Assembly (NCBI RefSeq): GCF_020085105.1 | Contig: NC_058055.1 | Location: forward strand, 16,005,822-16,069,821 | DNA: 64,000 bases | Direction of reading: 5' to 3' | From: Siniperca chuatsi | Lineage: Eukaryota; Chordata; Actinopteri; Centrarchiformes; Sinipercidae | In this document: positions 1 through 24,062 of the stretch, piece by piece | Numbering within the stretch: the stretch's first letter is position 1 | How the letters are laid out: the number at the start of each line of letters is the position of its first letter | Made by a program: the position numbers and the translations under genes | The notes under the pieces: model-generated | Database searches by the model: none | The model's input: the letters and a program-made list of their open reading frames with translations, nothing else | Told to the model about the DNA's origin: nothing

Positions 1-556
1 TGTACTCCCGTATCAGTTAAAGCCGGCTGTACCGCTCCGACTCCATGTTTTTCGATTCATTTGCTCCTTGATTCCTTCATCGTGGAAGGGAGGTGATTCT
101 CCTCGCCGCCATTTTTAGGGAACTGCCTATCGATGAGAGAAACTTTGCTAGCTACTAACGTTAGCAGCTAGCTAGTTGGCCAGTATCCTGCCCTGCCTGC
201 CTACCGTTGTGACAGTTAACGCTTGACAGTCGTTAGCCAGGTCAGCTTGCCTCACGTTGGTATAAATTATTCCTGCAGCTGGCAATATACATGACAAAAA
301 CAACGGTTACTGCTGAGAATAATTTAGCTCGACTTGAAGTCAGCGTGACAGTCTATATTGGGTAGGGCAATTGTGCGGTTAGATTAGCGAGTTAGCATTG
401 CTAACTTATTAGCTAGCGAATTCACACTTTGATTTCTCTGGGCTGCATTGCCTCGACTGTGATTTGGTGTCTGCCACTCACTGCCGTGTTCAGGGTGACT
501 GGATTAACCAGCCGTTATACCCCTCTTCTCAACCTGTGTGGATTCATTTTGACCAG
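1..556 (+). promoter_or_regulatory. taok1: taok1 promoter and non-coding first exon
   Basis: The strong donor CAG|GTGAGT at 556/557 ends a sequence with no long reading frame, and the first coding exon lies about 6.5 kb downstream, so this is read as the 5'UTR exon of the TAO kinase gene. The start of transcription is not fixed by the sequence. At 105-116, GCCGCCATTTTT is the reverse complement of a good YY1 motif (AANATGGCGGC), a class often found at or just after the start of vertebrate housekeeping genes. The region is rich in TAACGTTA and GCTAGC words, which continue to about 1.13 kb. A small upstream reading frame starts at 290. The exon assignment is inference from the donor and from the UTR-first gene structure of TAOK1 in vertebrates. 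Confidence 0.6.
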
Positions 557-3500
557 GTGAGTTGTTCGCTAACTTCAGCTTTCTACTAACTAACGATGGG
601 TATATGCTAGATTTATTCTCCAACGCTACATGCTGCAGTGAAGCTTGATTTCAACATAGGTTAGCTCGCAAGCTAGCCAGCTAGATTGGTTGCTATTCGC
701 CAGCTAACCTAAAGTTGCTGTCACAACTTGTAACGTTATGGTCTGCCGCATCGACAGATTTTAGTCTGCCTTACGAGGCAACTTCAATGATCCCTTGTTA
801 ACACAGAGGTTTTTGTTTTGAATGCCAATGTAGCACGCAAATAATATCAGTGTACGGGGAGCAGGGCTAGCGAGCTAAATTGCGAGTGGTTTGGTTTGTA
901 GTAAATAATGGTAACAGATTGCTTTATCTAAGAAGCGTTAGCTAGCTACGTTAGCTTGCTAATCCGCTTTATGCAGCTATCGTTGCATGCAGTGCCACTC
1001 CCTCGTTTTTGTTTTTGTCCACTGTGGCTGTAACGTTACGTTAAGTGAAACTCGGCTTTGGATGTGTCTGTTTTGGAAGTTTGTTCATCTGTAAGGGACA
1101 TCAGGAGTCACATACTGTCTGAATAGCTAGCGGTGTGACGGTAGGTGACATTGGTCAAGCCTCTTTCCATGTCTGTCGCACGTAAATGTCCTGGTATTGT
1201 GTTTACAAGCAGCATTAGCCAGGAGAGTCGGACAGATCATTGTGATTTTCATTGTGTAAGTGACATGCAGAGCTCGCATCCATCTGCCGCTGATGACTTT
1301 TTTTTTGTGCACTGACGTGAGTCGCATTCCTCAGTTTGCTGTGTTGATATTGCGTAACACTGGCTATCACTCAGCAAGCTACTCTTCTGCTTGGCGTATC
1401 TCCGACTTCGTCGCTTAACTTTTGCATGACACAAGAATTTAACATTTGAATATGGTTAAATCACGGATAACGTCAGTATTGTGATACCGAGTTTACCATT
1501 CACCTAACCAAGACGTTGCGCTCTAGTGGAGTGATCTGTCAAATTTGATGTCCAAGGTTTGATGTCTGATATACCCAAACACCTACACGTGTTTTATGTG
1601 CCATCTATTCTGGCTCTGTTTGTCAAATAAGCACTGCAGTATGAGCAGTCCACCAATCTTTGTTGGTGTCTTTAGACCGTGATGAACAGACTGCCCATGC
1701 TAAAAATGCAGCCAGTGGGCTAGCTCTGAAAGGCAGGTACGACTTGTCCTCTTGCTCTGTTATCACAGATTTCTGCTGGGCCGCCTGTCCCTGCCTTCCT
1801 ATGTTCTCTGTAACCTGTGCTGATCTGCACACCTGTCATTTGCTCATTTATGTATCTGCATGCTTGTCAGAACAACAGTGCATTCACAGGCTGGAACAGC
1901 TCCCCTTCTTTACTTTCAAGGACTTGCTGGTAGCTGATGATGAGAGGTACGCAGCTGTTATTGACTGTGAACATCTCGATGCAGGAGAAGCCTTTGCTGT
2001 TGTATGGGGGGGGGGTGCAATACTGCCATCATAATGTTATTTTTTTAGTGATTTTGAAATATGTAATTTACATATGAATGACATAGTATGAACCTTATTT
2101 AGCTTACTGATTGTAGTGCTGCAGTAATCTTTATTATATTTAATGTAATTCTTTTTAGATGGCAAAACTAATGGCTCATCAAATGACAGTGATCCTCAGG
2201 TTTTAACTGTGTTTACTAACCCGACTGACAGTCTTCAGTGACATGGCAGTTTAAAAAGGTGAGGTAACAAACGTATGGTTCTCTTACTTAAAAGGACTTC
2301 CTTAGCATCTGTTCAAGGTCTTTGAGGCTGGCTGTTGAACATTTGGAATCTGATAGCATATTTGATGAGTCAGACTGAGAGCCACCACATCCACTGAGAT
2401 GACTTTGTAAACTTGGGTGTTTGGATTCCTGTATGTCTTGTAGTTGAAGGTGCCACAGGGAGAGTGTCTCTTGTTCAGAGGAAACTTGGTATGTTGTCGA
2501 TGTTTGTGACATTAAACCCAACAGGAAGAGTGTAAATGGAGCTCTGTGAGTGAAAGGAGATGGGTCAAATCCTCTTAGTGTTTAGTCACTCAATTTCTTG
2601 CCTCTGTCACCATCATCTCTGTAGCACCACAAATCGGGATGTGTTGTTGTTGACATTGGGTAACTAGAGAGCTTTCACTTCCTCTGCTCAGTGAAAGCCA
2701 CAATCTGTAATCAGTCTGGGAGGCAGGAGCATGGACAGCCCACCCTCCATCTTGGGGGGATAAAATGTAGTGTGTTCCTGCTTTGAATTATTTAACAATA
2801 CAGCATTTAGCATCTTGCTGAAGGACATTTTGAAAGTAAAAGTATGGAAGTATATGAAACGCATATATTTTCTGTTGAGGTGTTTGTGTGAGTGAGTGTG
2901 AGATACCTGATTGTATTTTTTATTCCTACATACTCCTACAACTTTATTATCTGTCATGTCAAGTCTAGTTTAATTCTTCTTAAAGTAAAAGAATGAAGCA
3001 CTGGTGACCTTCCACTCTTTCATATCTAATAAAGTGGCCAGGGAGTGTGTGTATATTATCGTTTTCTAGTACTTTCTCCTGTGTGCACTGACGTAAAGAC
3101 GAGCTGCTGTAACAAAGCTTACTATTTTTTACCTCATGCCGAGCCATTACAAATTTCGAACTTTTTTACCCTTCCTGTCCTATCATCAAGAAAAAATGCC
3201 TTTAACTGTTTGTTTTTTTTCAGTTGGTTATGCTTTTGAGTTATCCCTTTCTCCCCATGTTCGTGCCTTAATTATCCAGTTTCAACAGGAAATCAGACAG
3301 ACCAACATTGAACATTGTCTACAAAATCACACCGTGGAAACAATAATTATCAAAGTAGTCAAATAATTATCACAATAGTCAGGGCTATGTTTACATATTT
3401 ATGGTACCAGTGCAGTTGTCTGTTTGGATTTTAGGAAGGTCTGAGGACAGAATCGCCGTAAATAAAGTGATCGAAAGTAAAGTGGTTCTCTTTTTGGTTC

Positions 3501-6500
3501 TTTTCATGATGCAGCGGTTGCAGGGTGCAGAGTCATTACAGGGGCAACACATGACCAGGGTGAAAAAAAGGAATGAAACTAAAGTTGAATAGACCTTTTT
3601 CAAACACAGGTGTAAATAATTACATGATTAATTGCTGCATTGCATTGCAGAAATTGCTGGAACTGAGCCATTGTTTATGTTCTTAGTTCCACCTGTGCTT
3701 TTTCTACTATGACAGATTAAGAAAAAGGTCTATGAAGTAATACAATTTATTTGGGAAGGATAAAGAAACGAGAGTGCTTTGATGCTGACAAGGCTATCAA
3801 GATTTGGGTTAGCAAGATTTATTAAGAAAACAAAACAATGTGTAAAGTATAAGATGGAATGCATATCTTGCTCTCAGGTCCACTTTTGTATGCAAGTTTT
3901 AACCAGAAATGTGAAACATTCTTTAAATGAAACATGCAGTTCATGTTTCTTGACAATGTTATTGCAATGAAATTAAACTTGGGTCCTTTTTAGTTTCTAG
4001 TTTCCCCTGTATTATTGATCACTACACTGTCACTACACCAGCAAAAAGCCCACCCCTCACAGTTGCCTTAGAAACACAGACATTGTTCAACAACACACTG
4101 AACATTTAGCATCAGAAAAACATTACTATTAGAACAAACGACTATTAGAAAATAGTCTAGTAACGGCTATAGGAATCATTTCCTTACAGCAGTTAGCAAA
4201 ATCCTTATCAGACGAGGAACAAAATGTCTTAAGTGAGTGCAGCTTTAATTAAGAGTAATTAATCATACCATTGCTATAAGGAGGCTAGGAGTTATCTCGA
4301 CTGCCTACAGTAAATAATCAGTAAATACTAGAAATTAATAGTATGCTTGTCAGCAACCTAGCTTGTGATTTTATGTTCTCACACTGTTTCCATGAGTGAA
4401 ATCAGTGTGTGCTGAGTCACGCAAAGTTTTCATGAGGAAGTACAATCACATGTTAGGTGGGAAAAATTGTTCTAGTTCTTAAAAAAGTAAAGAAAGCTTT
4501 GACAGCAGAGTATTAATAACATTGTTTTGTTGTTGCTGCTGATGTTCATGGTTTGTGTATCATGCTGATTTGGGGAGTGAAGCAGTCAGTTTTGTCTATG
4601 CTAGGAAATTAATCATTTTGAGTACAGCAGTGATTTTACTTTGTAAACACTACACCAAAACCTTAGCCCATTGTACATTTACTATCAAGTCTCTCATTCT
4701 CTCACATACACACACACACACAGATGAGTCTGTCTGTTGATATACTGCATGTCAAATGTCTTTTTAAAAATATTTTATCATTTTTATATCCCGTCTGCAT
4801 GGTTTAGTATTGTAAAACTGGCACATTTGTGTAGATGTATTGGGTAGATCAAAGTCTGTTGCTGTTGAGAAATGTTGATTGGCTTGTCAGGTCGCAACAA
4901 ACATTAAGAATTGTTCTCAATGTATTGCCTAACTCTGGAACACAGTGCATTGCTTTGAACATCAGTTTGATTATTTTATGTGTGATTTTTGCACATAGTA
5001 CATTCCTACACCTGAATATTCAGTGTTTCATGCACAGTTGCATTAACCTGTCCTGCTTCCTAAAACTTTGATTTATAGGGCTTCTTACAGCCTTTAACTG
5101 TCAAAGTGTTGATGTTGTTGGGACACATTTAGCAGCCAAGCAATATGTAATGCTCTTCTCACAAGCAATGCTTTTCTAATAATGAAGAAGTAGAAGAAAC
5201 AAGTAGAAACAGAAGTAGACAAAATGTGAATGACTGTCTGTTCACTAGAATCCAACATAAGAAGATCCAGAAGACTGGATCTCTGTTCGTGTTACTCAAG
5301 TTTGTTCCCAGCAGCAGTTTTTAGCTTCTCTCCACAACTCTCTGTTGTCCTTGAGGGCTGTGTCTCTTGGTATAAGAGTTTCACTCTTGTTTGTTTTCTC
5401 AGTCAGCTGGATAGCTTTTTCAGCAGGACAAACCTTGTGACATTCAGCTAGCAGTGTGGTTTTGGTACAGCAGGCTGTACTGATAACTCTAGCCAGATAC
5501 ATTAGCGGTGCTGCCGACTCAAAGATAAACCAAAAGGGGAAACTGAGCGTTTCTGTAATGATATATGTGTGGTGTTTGGGTTAACCCCCCTTGAAAATGC
5601 ATCGTCACAAAGCTGAAGACTTTGCTGTTTTTCTGAGCTCATGAAAAGTTGACTTTTTAAGAGATATATGGTTCTCACAGGAAAGTTCCGCTTCATCAGA
5701 TATAATAGTAAAACACTGACAGGGAACATTTTACTGCTGAATAGTACTTTCCTTTTGAAACTTTTAAGTACATTTAGCTGATAATACTTAAACTTAAGTA
5801 AGGTTTTGGGTTGGAATCGAACCCGGCCGCTACAGTAAGGACTCAGCCTTAATGGTATGCGCTCCAGGTGAGCTACCAGGGTGTCCCAGTAATTATTGTA
5901 ACTTTAATATTAAAAAACATATTAGCAAAATTGATGCGTCCAGTTTAGAGTACACAGTAAGAATTTGACCCCAGGTCCTCTAATTGATCATCCAATACAG
6001 CTCACCCCTCATCTCATTAGTGTAGGCCACCTCATAGCAGTGGACATGAAATCAATCCTTGAGCTGGGATATTTGCATTGCCCAGTCATTCCAGTAGCTT
6101 ACAGATCTGCAATAACTGCTGATGCAATCTTAACTGATGCACTTGTGATGACTCTGCAATTAGTAGATTATATGAGGGTCAGCACTTGAAGGGGTGACCA
6201 GTGGCTAAAATCACTGTGTTTTAAAGTACTTACGGAGTCCCTGACCTTTCTGAAGAAACTGTGTATGTGCTCTCTTTAGCCAGTGTGAATGCCACCAAAT
6301 GGAGCCCTGCCCATGTCTTTTACCAATTGTTAAACATATCAGTGGGATAGGGGTACTTATGTGTAAGTCATTAGGTGGGATGTTTGCTGGGCATGATTGT
6401 GTAAGGAACAAGGATCATTGGATATTGTTACAGGACCGGGGTCACCCTTAAGTTTATTATATAACATTTATTATTTCCTCATTCCAAAATAAAAATCCTC

Positions 6501-7008
6501 TCTGATACAAAGTGAATTCAGAAGTGTTTTCATGAAAACTTGGAATATTATGTAGCCAAATTCCATGTTTTTAATGTTTGGATGTGGCCACATTTTGTAC
6601 ATGAACACGTGAAATCACTGAAGTAAAAAATTACAGGCTGGCTCCAGTCCGGCCAATGTAGAGAGTTGTTCTTGAGCCTTGCAGCCTTTTTCCAGGCTAT
6701 GTATCACTTTGTAGTGTATCTTTGGTGTGTGTTGTGGTTGGAATGGATGAAGAGCAGACTTTGATCTTGCGACACAAATCCAAATCTAAAACATGATGGA
6801 CTCGAGTCACATTTTATCAAAGTTGTGCTGAGATTTCCTCTCCTTTCAAAGTCTGGCCATTGACTTTTCTTACTGGTATCTTCATACTCGCATCAGCTGA
6901 GCAAATAGACTCTTCTTCATACTGTGATGGATCAGGGTGTTGGCTCTTGTCCTTGCTAACCTCTGTCTTTCTCTCTTTGTCTTCCCCTCACCCCTTCTGT
7001 CCTTCTAG
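557..7008 (+). other. taok1 intron 1 (about 6.5 kb)
   Basis: This non-coding stretch lies between the 5'UTR exon donor at 557 and the acceptor TTCTAG at 7003-7008. Candidate reading frames here are short, lack family signatures and are not flanked by matching splice sites. It holds a reverse-oriented tRNA-derived SINE head at 5805-5889 and a short (CA)n run near 4706-4722. I see no other gene. Confidence 0.6.
5805..5889 (-). repeat. truncated tRNA-derived SINE (head only)
   Basis: Read on the minus strand, this has a tRNA-like A box (TGGTAGCTCACCTGGAG) and a B box (GGTTCGATTCC) at tRNA spacing, so it derives from a tRNA gene with polymerase III promoter boxes. The expected clover-leaf pairing is poor and there is no T-run terminator, so a working tRNA gene is unlikely. 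It resembles the head of tRNA-derived SINEs that are common in percomorph fish, of which 27632-27792 is a fuller copy. Confidence 0.65.
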
Positions 7009-7135
7009 GTGCCCATGTGCTGGTTCCTTAGGCCCATCCATTACTGCAGATGAATCTTCAGCTGCTTTGGCGTAGCTCAGCACCCAGATAGTCCCATCCC
7101 CTTTGCGTGGGTGATAAGGGACTACATTAACCAGG
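7009..7135 (+). other. taok1: taok1 5'UTR in second exon, with two uORFs
   Basis: The acceptor CCTTCTAG ends at 7008 and the coding ATG is at 7136. Two short upstream reading frames lie between them: 7015-7053 (12 codons plus stop) and 7050-7091 (13 codons plus stop). They overlap as ATGA, so the start of the second shares bases with the stop of the first. Such uORFs often lower translation of the main frame, but no effect has been shown here. Confidence 0.6.
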
Positions 7136-19592
<12,457 letters not shown>

Positions 19593-21753
19593 AACACACA
19601 CACACACACACACACAAGCAACACAATAATTGTCTTAAAGTTTAATTCTTGTGCACCGAGGTAACACTGTACACAGACACACACACCATGCATGCACCAC
19701 ACATCCTTCACATACACTTGTTGTTAATTCACAGTTCTTCTGACACACACTGCACAGTACTGACGCTGGGTTTACCTCAGCCCAGTTCCTCTCCCATCAC
19801 CACTGCTCTCTTACATCAGTATACTGCTAGCAGCAGTCTGTGGAAACCCAAGATGGCTGAGGTCCGTATACAGTATGCCACAGTGCAATAGTGTCATAGC
19901 CTACAGTGCTATTTTATGTGTTTTATATTTGCCATATTAGCCTCTTTTGCTATAGACACAAAGTAGTATATTCATATTAACTACCATGGAGTTTATTATC
20001 AAAAGTTGTTTGTTTGCAGTTTGCTGTTTTATACATATGTGGGGTAAATCGGATGCTTTCAGATGTGGTAGCACAATAATGTGCTTTATGGGAAAATTTG
20101 CATTCAGTGAGCAATTTTTAGAATAACATTTAAACATGTGTCCTTGTGCAAATTCCTACAAACCACTCACAGCTCAAGATTTAAGCACCGACATCTTACT
20201 GATAGAAAGTTTAATGAGATTATTATGATAATGAGTTTATGTGCAATGTTACAGAGAAATTAGAAGGCAGAAGGTAATGTAGGGGTCTGACTTAAGATTG
20301 ATGATTGAAGAACAGACAGTTTCAGAACAAACAGGTCTAGAAGAAAAATGAAAAGAGAAAGCGAACAAAGGTTGTTGTAAGTGAGTACCAGTGGGTGTCT
20401 CCTACTTTATAGTAGTAGCACAGGGACGGCTAAGGTGTCACGGATAGCTAAAAGTATGCAATTCTGCATTCCATGAGCGACTTAACTGAGAAGCTTATCC
20501 TCCACCAGAGAGTAAATATAACAGTGCAGTGTTTGTTCGAAACGAAAAACCGCATACTCTGTCCTCGATGCCACACGGGTTCGTAGCCCCCTGGTGTTAT
20601 TGTGTACTGTGAGCAGGGCTGCAAAGATGCCAAAAGTAAGGGTGCAGAGTTAGATTTGTCATTAGAATTATTCATGCCAACATACTGTTATGTGTTTAAT
20701 GAGATTGTGCCAGAGATGTCAGTGGAAGTTCAGTATAATACTATGTGGCCAAGTAGATGGATGTGTTGCTGGATTGGAGGAGAGAGAAGGCAGTGTTCAG
20801 CCTCATTGGCTCATCTCTTGGGTTTCCACAAGCCTCTGCCCTTCACTCACACCTGCCCAGTGGACGGCCAGTCTGAGGGATACTGTAGCCGTATTAGTCC
20901 ACAAGCCCTCATGACAGGGATGGGTTTTCAGCAGCGCCTAACCTCCTACTTAGATAGTTAAATAGTTTCCAAACTGGTGTTCACTCTTCGCTTGTTTGCA
21001 TTAATTTCCTGGTCTAATTTGGCAACTGTGTTGGTCGGTGAAAGTGATGCACTACACAGTAAAAAAAAAGAAAAAAAAAAAAGAAAAGAACTTTCTCTGA
21101 CAAGTTTAACCATGCCTGTTGGCCTACCTCTAAGTACAGCTTCACCACAGGGTGTCGTGACTTGTCAATGACTTGCACTTTGGCACAGGCATTCTACCCC
21201 ACACTAAATGTTAATCAGACACATACATACAAAAGTAGTAGATTTTTACTCCCCAGTCAAACCGTATGTTCCTTTGCACACTTGGCTGATGAATGCATGT
21301 ACAGGGGGCACTTAGCGCACTTAGCAGTTGTTAGCTGAGTTGACTGTAAATCAGGGCAACTCTGGGCAACTATATACATCTCAGTTGCCTAAAAACATCT
21401 GTGTGTTGTTTTTTTATTTTTAAAAGAAGATCATTTTAAGGAGCTAAAGTTCAAGTGAATGAGCAGGGAGTGTGAAAGAGGAGCTTCAGAAGCCCTCTGC
21501 TGGTTAGTGACTGCTGAATGTCTCTTTGGGTTGATGGGCGGTGATGCTGTGATCTCCGCTGCCATGCCCCTGCAACCTTCCCCGGTCTGACACCCCGCTC
21601 TGTCTCACCCCTGGTGACCCCAATGTCATGTTCTGACCACCGATCTCCCCGCTGCCCTCCACCTCCATTTCCTCCCCTCCTGAGCCCGGTGTGGTCTTTA
21701 CTCCCTCCCTGACCTATTTGGGAAGAGCTCTTCAAGTGAAAGAAAAGAAGAAG

Positions 21754-21853
<100 letters not shown>

Positions 21854-23749
21854 ATCTATAAAAAGAAGGATTATAGAGATAAATGTGGAAGTCTTATTGT
21901 GAAATGCAGAGATTATGCATTATATGAATTTCAGAGGTGGAATGTACAGGAAACCTGTTAATATTGTATATTTTGAATTTGAAAATATGGAAATCTAATT
22001 GACAAATCAAAAACAAATTAACTTGTGAAGTGGACACAGTGATGTGATTTTAGGACAGCGGTATTCAAATGAACGTTCGATTCACAGCCGCTGAGTTTTC
22101 ACTGTCTTGCAGCTGCGAGTTCTGAGATTTGTTACAGATATTCTGTTGTGAATGATGATAACACAACTCTAGGTCAGATTGCCTTGAGTAAATGGCAATA
22201 GTTTGTTTAATGCTGAATGAGGATGATTTTGCACATAATTTGAAATCTTAGTTATATAGCAATGGCTATATTTTACTTTATGACATTATGATAGAAGACT
22301 CGACCTGTCCGTTGAGGTTTTTCATGGTTTTTAGAAGACTCTCAAACTTAAAGTCAAGGTTAAAGATCTATAAAATATGAAAAACTGCTGATTTCTAAAA
22401 CATTTGGCTGCATAAACAATATTTTGTGAACTCCACAACCTGAAATTGTTTCCAAATTGTTGCATAAGACAGTGGAAATATATCTGTTGTTTGGTATCTA
22501 CAATGGGTTACTCTTAGGTGTTGTGGGGTCCACTGATATTATTTGGACTTTTATTTCTGATTTATGAAACATGCGCCCTCTTTAGTTGTGGCTATACACA
22601 AAGCATTTTCACACTGCACTTAAGTATTTGCCTTTTTTAAAATCTTACCACCCTTCACTCAGAACTTATAACCCTGCTGTTTTTCTTGGCTCAGTTCTGA
22701 AAACAGAATAAAAAAAGAATGTGGTGGCCTAACTTCTCACTTCAGCCAGGATGCCATTGTACTCAACATCTTTTATCAACCATTTTTTCCCTATCTGTGG
22801 GGTTTTTATTTCCTTTTATGCCAGAAAGGGTCATTTTATTTTCCAGATGATGTCTGCAGAGGGCCAGACGAGACAGATTTTTAGACCTTCTCTTGTGTTT
22901 ACTAGAACTCCCAGGTGTTTTGCAAGGCAGTCGGGGCTAAAGTCTAGCTTTAGACCTTGGTCACTCTGAACTGGATCAGTTGCACTGATTGCACAAGTGA
23001 TTGACCAGATTAAAGAGTCTACTGTGATCCCCCTCAATGTGCTGAGGGACGGCTGCCATTGGCTGAAAGTAGGGCAGGGTTATGTCTCTGTACAGTCTGT
23101 TTATCAGTATTCCCTTTATCTCTCCTGTCATTTGGTGGATCTTGCTGTTTTATTCTCCGTAGTCCAGAGACCTGTATTAAACTGTATTAAATTGTATAGA
23201 TTGTGCAAAAAGCTGAATGTCGCCTAGCAGAAGAGAAAAGCTATTCCGTACAGATGACAAAGTGATTTAAAATGTATAAAAGAAATTCAGAAACAAAGTT
23301 TAGGGGATAAATGTAATATTTTGTTTGTAATTACTATTTTTTGTTGGCAGAGGGCTACTGGATAAAGAATCATCTGTAATAAAGTAATTTTAATATTTCT
23401 TTGTCCCATGGTGTTTTGTGTGGGAGGAGCATGACAATGTATTTGAAGCTTTAAAAAACCTGAACTTCAGCATAAATATTTGAATTCTTTACACTGTTTG
23501 TATAAATGCCTTAGGTATTGGGATTCAATTTTAATTGATACAGTCCTACATGTTTGTTTAAAGCCCAGCCCAAAAAAAAGACCTGTATACGACTTCAAAC
23601 TGCTTGTTCAATTTGGATAACTTCTCTTTTCTAGACTGTGCACAGAGAGGTTTCTTAAAGCAGACAGCAGCTACGTTGCCTGAAACACTTGTTGCTTTAA
23701 TAAGCAACATGTTTAGATAAATGCTGATAAATACAAAATGGTGAATCTT

Positions 23750-23775
23750 TTTTATTTTTATTTTTTCAATAAAAA
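23750..23775. terminator. Bidirectional polyadenylation signals between taok1 and abhd15
   Basis: The plus strand has TTTATTTTTATTTT followed by CAATAAAAAAA. The AATAAA on the plus strand (23768) can serve taok1, and the two TTTATT words read as AATAAA on the minus strand can serve abhd15, whose stop codon lies about 300 nt away. This compact convergent 3'-end layout is inferred from hexamers only. Confidence 0.5.
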
Positions 23776-24062
23776 AATGTCAAGGGAACCCATGTTCTGA
23801 GAACATGTCATTTTTGTTGGTTTTTACCAAAGTTCATGTCTACTTGATATTTAGTTTAGTTAGTTTTTTTCTGAAATCAAAATGTTTTCAACAGTCCACT
23901 GTCCTTATTTTCTTTCCCAGTTGTTTGAAGTACTGTCCTATCATCATCTTAAAAATCCAGCTACAGATGTAACTTGAGAATAACAAGGGAAAAAACACAA
24001 ATCTTGCCCAAAGTCGATAAAATGTCTCTCTGCAGATCTCATCCTTCGCCATCTCTTCCTCC

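Noticed and set aside
5805..5889. A tRNA gene on the minus strand
   Set aside because: A and B boxes are present, but the stems do not pair well and no T-run terminator follows; it fits a SINE head better.
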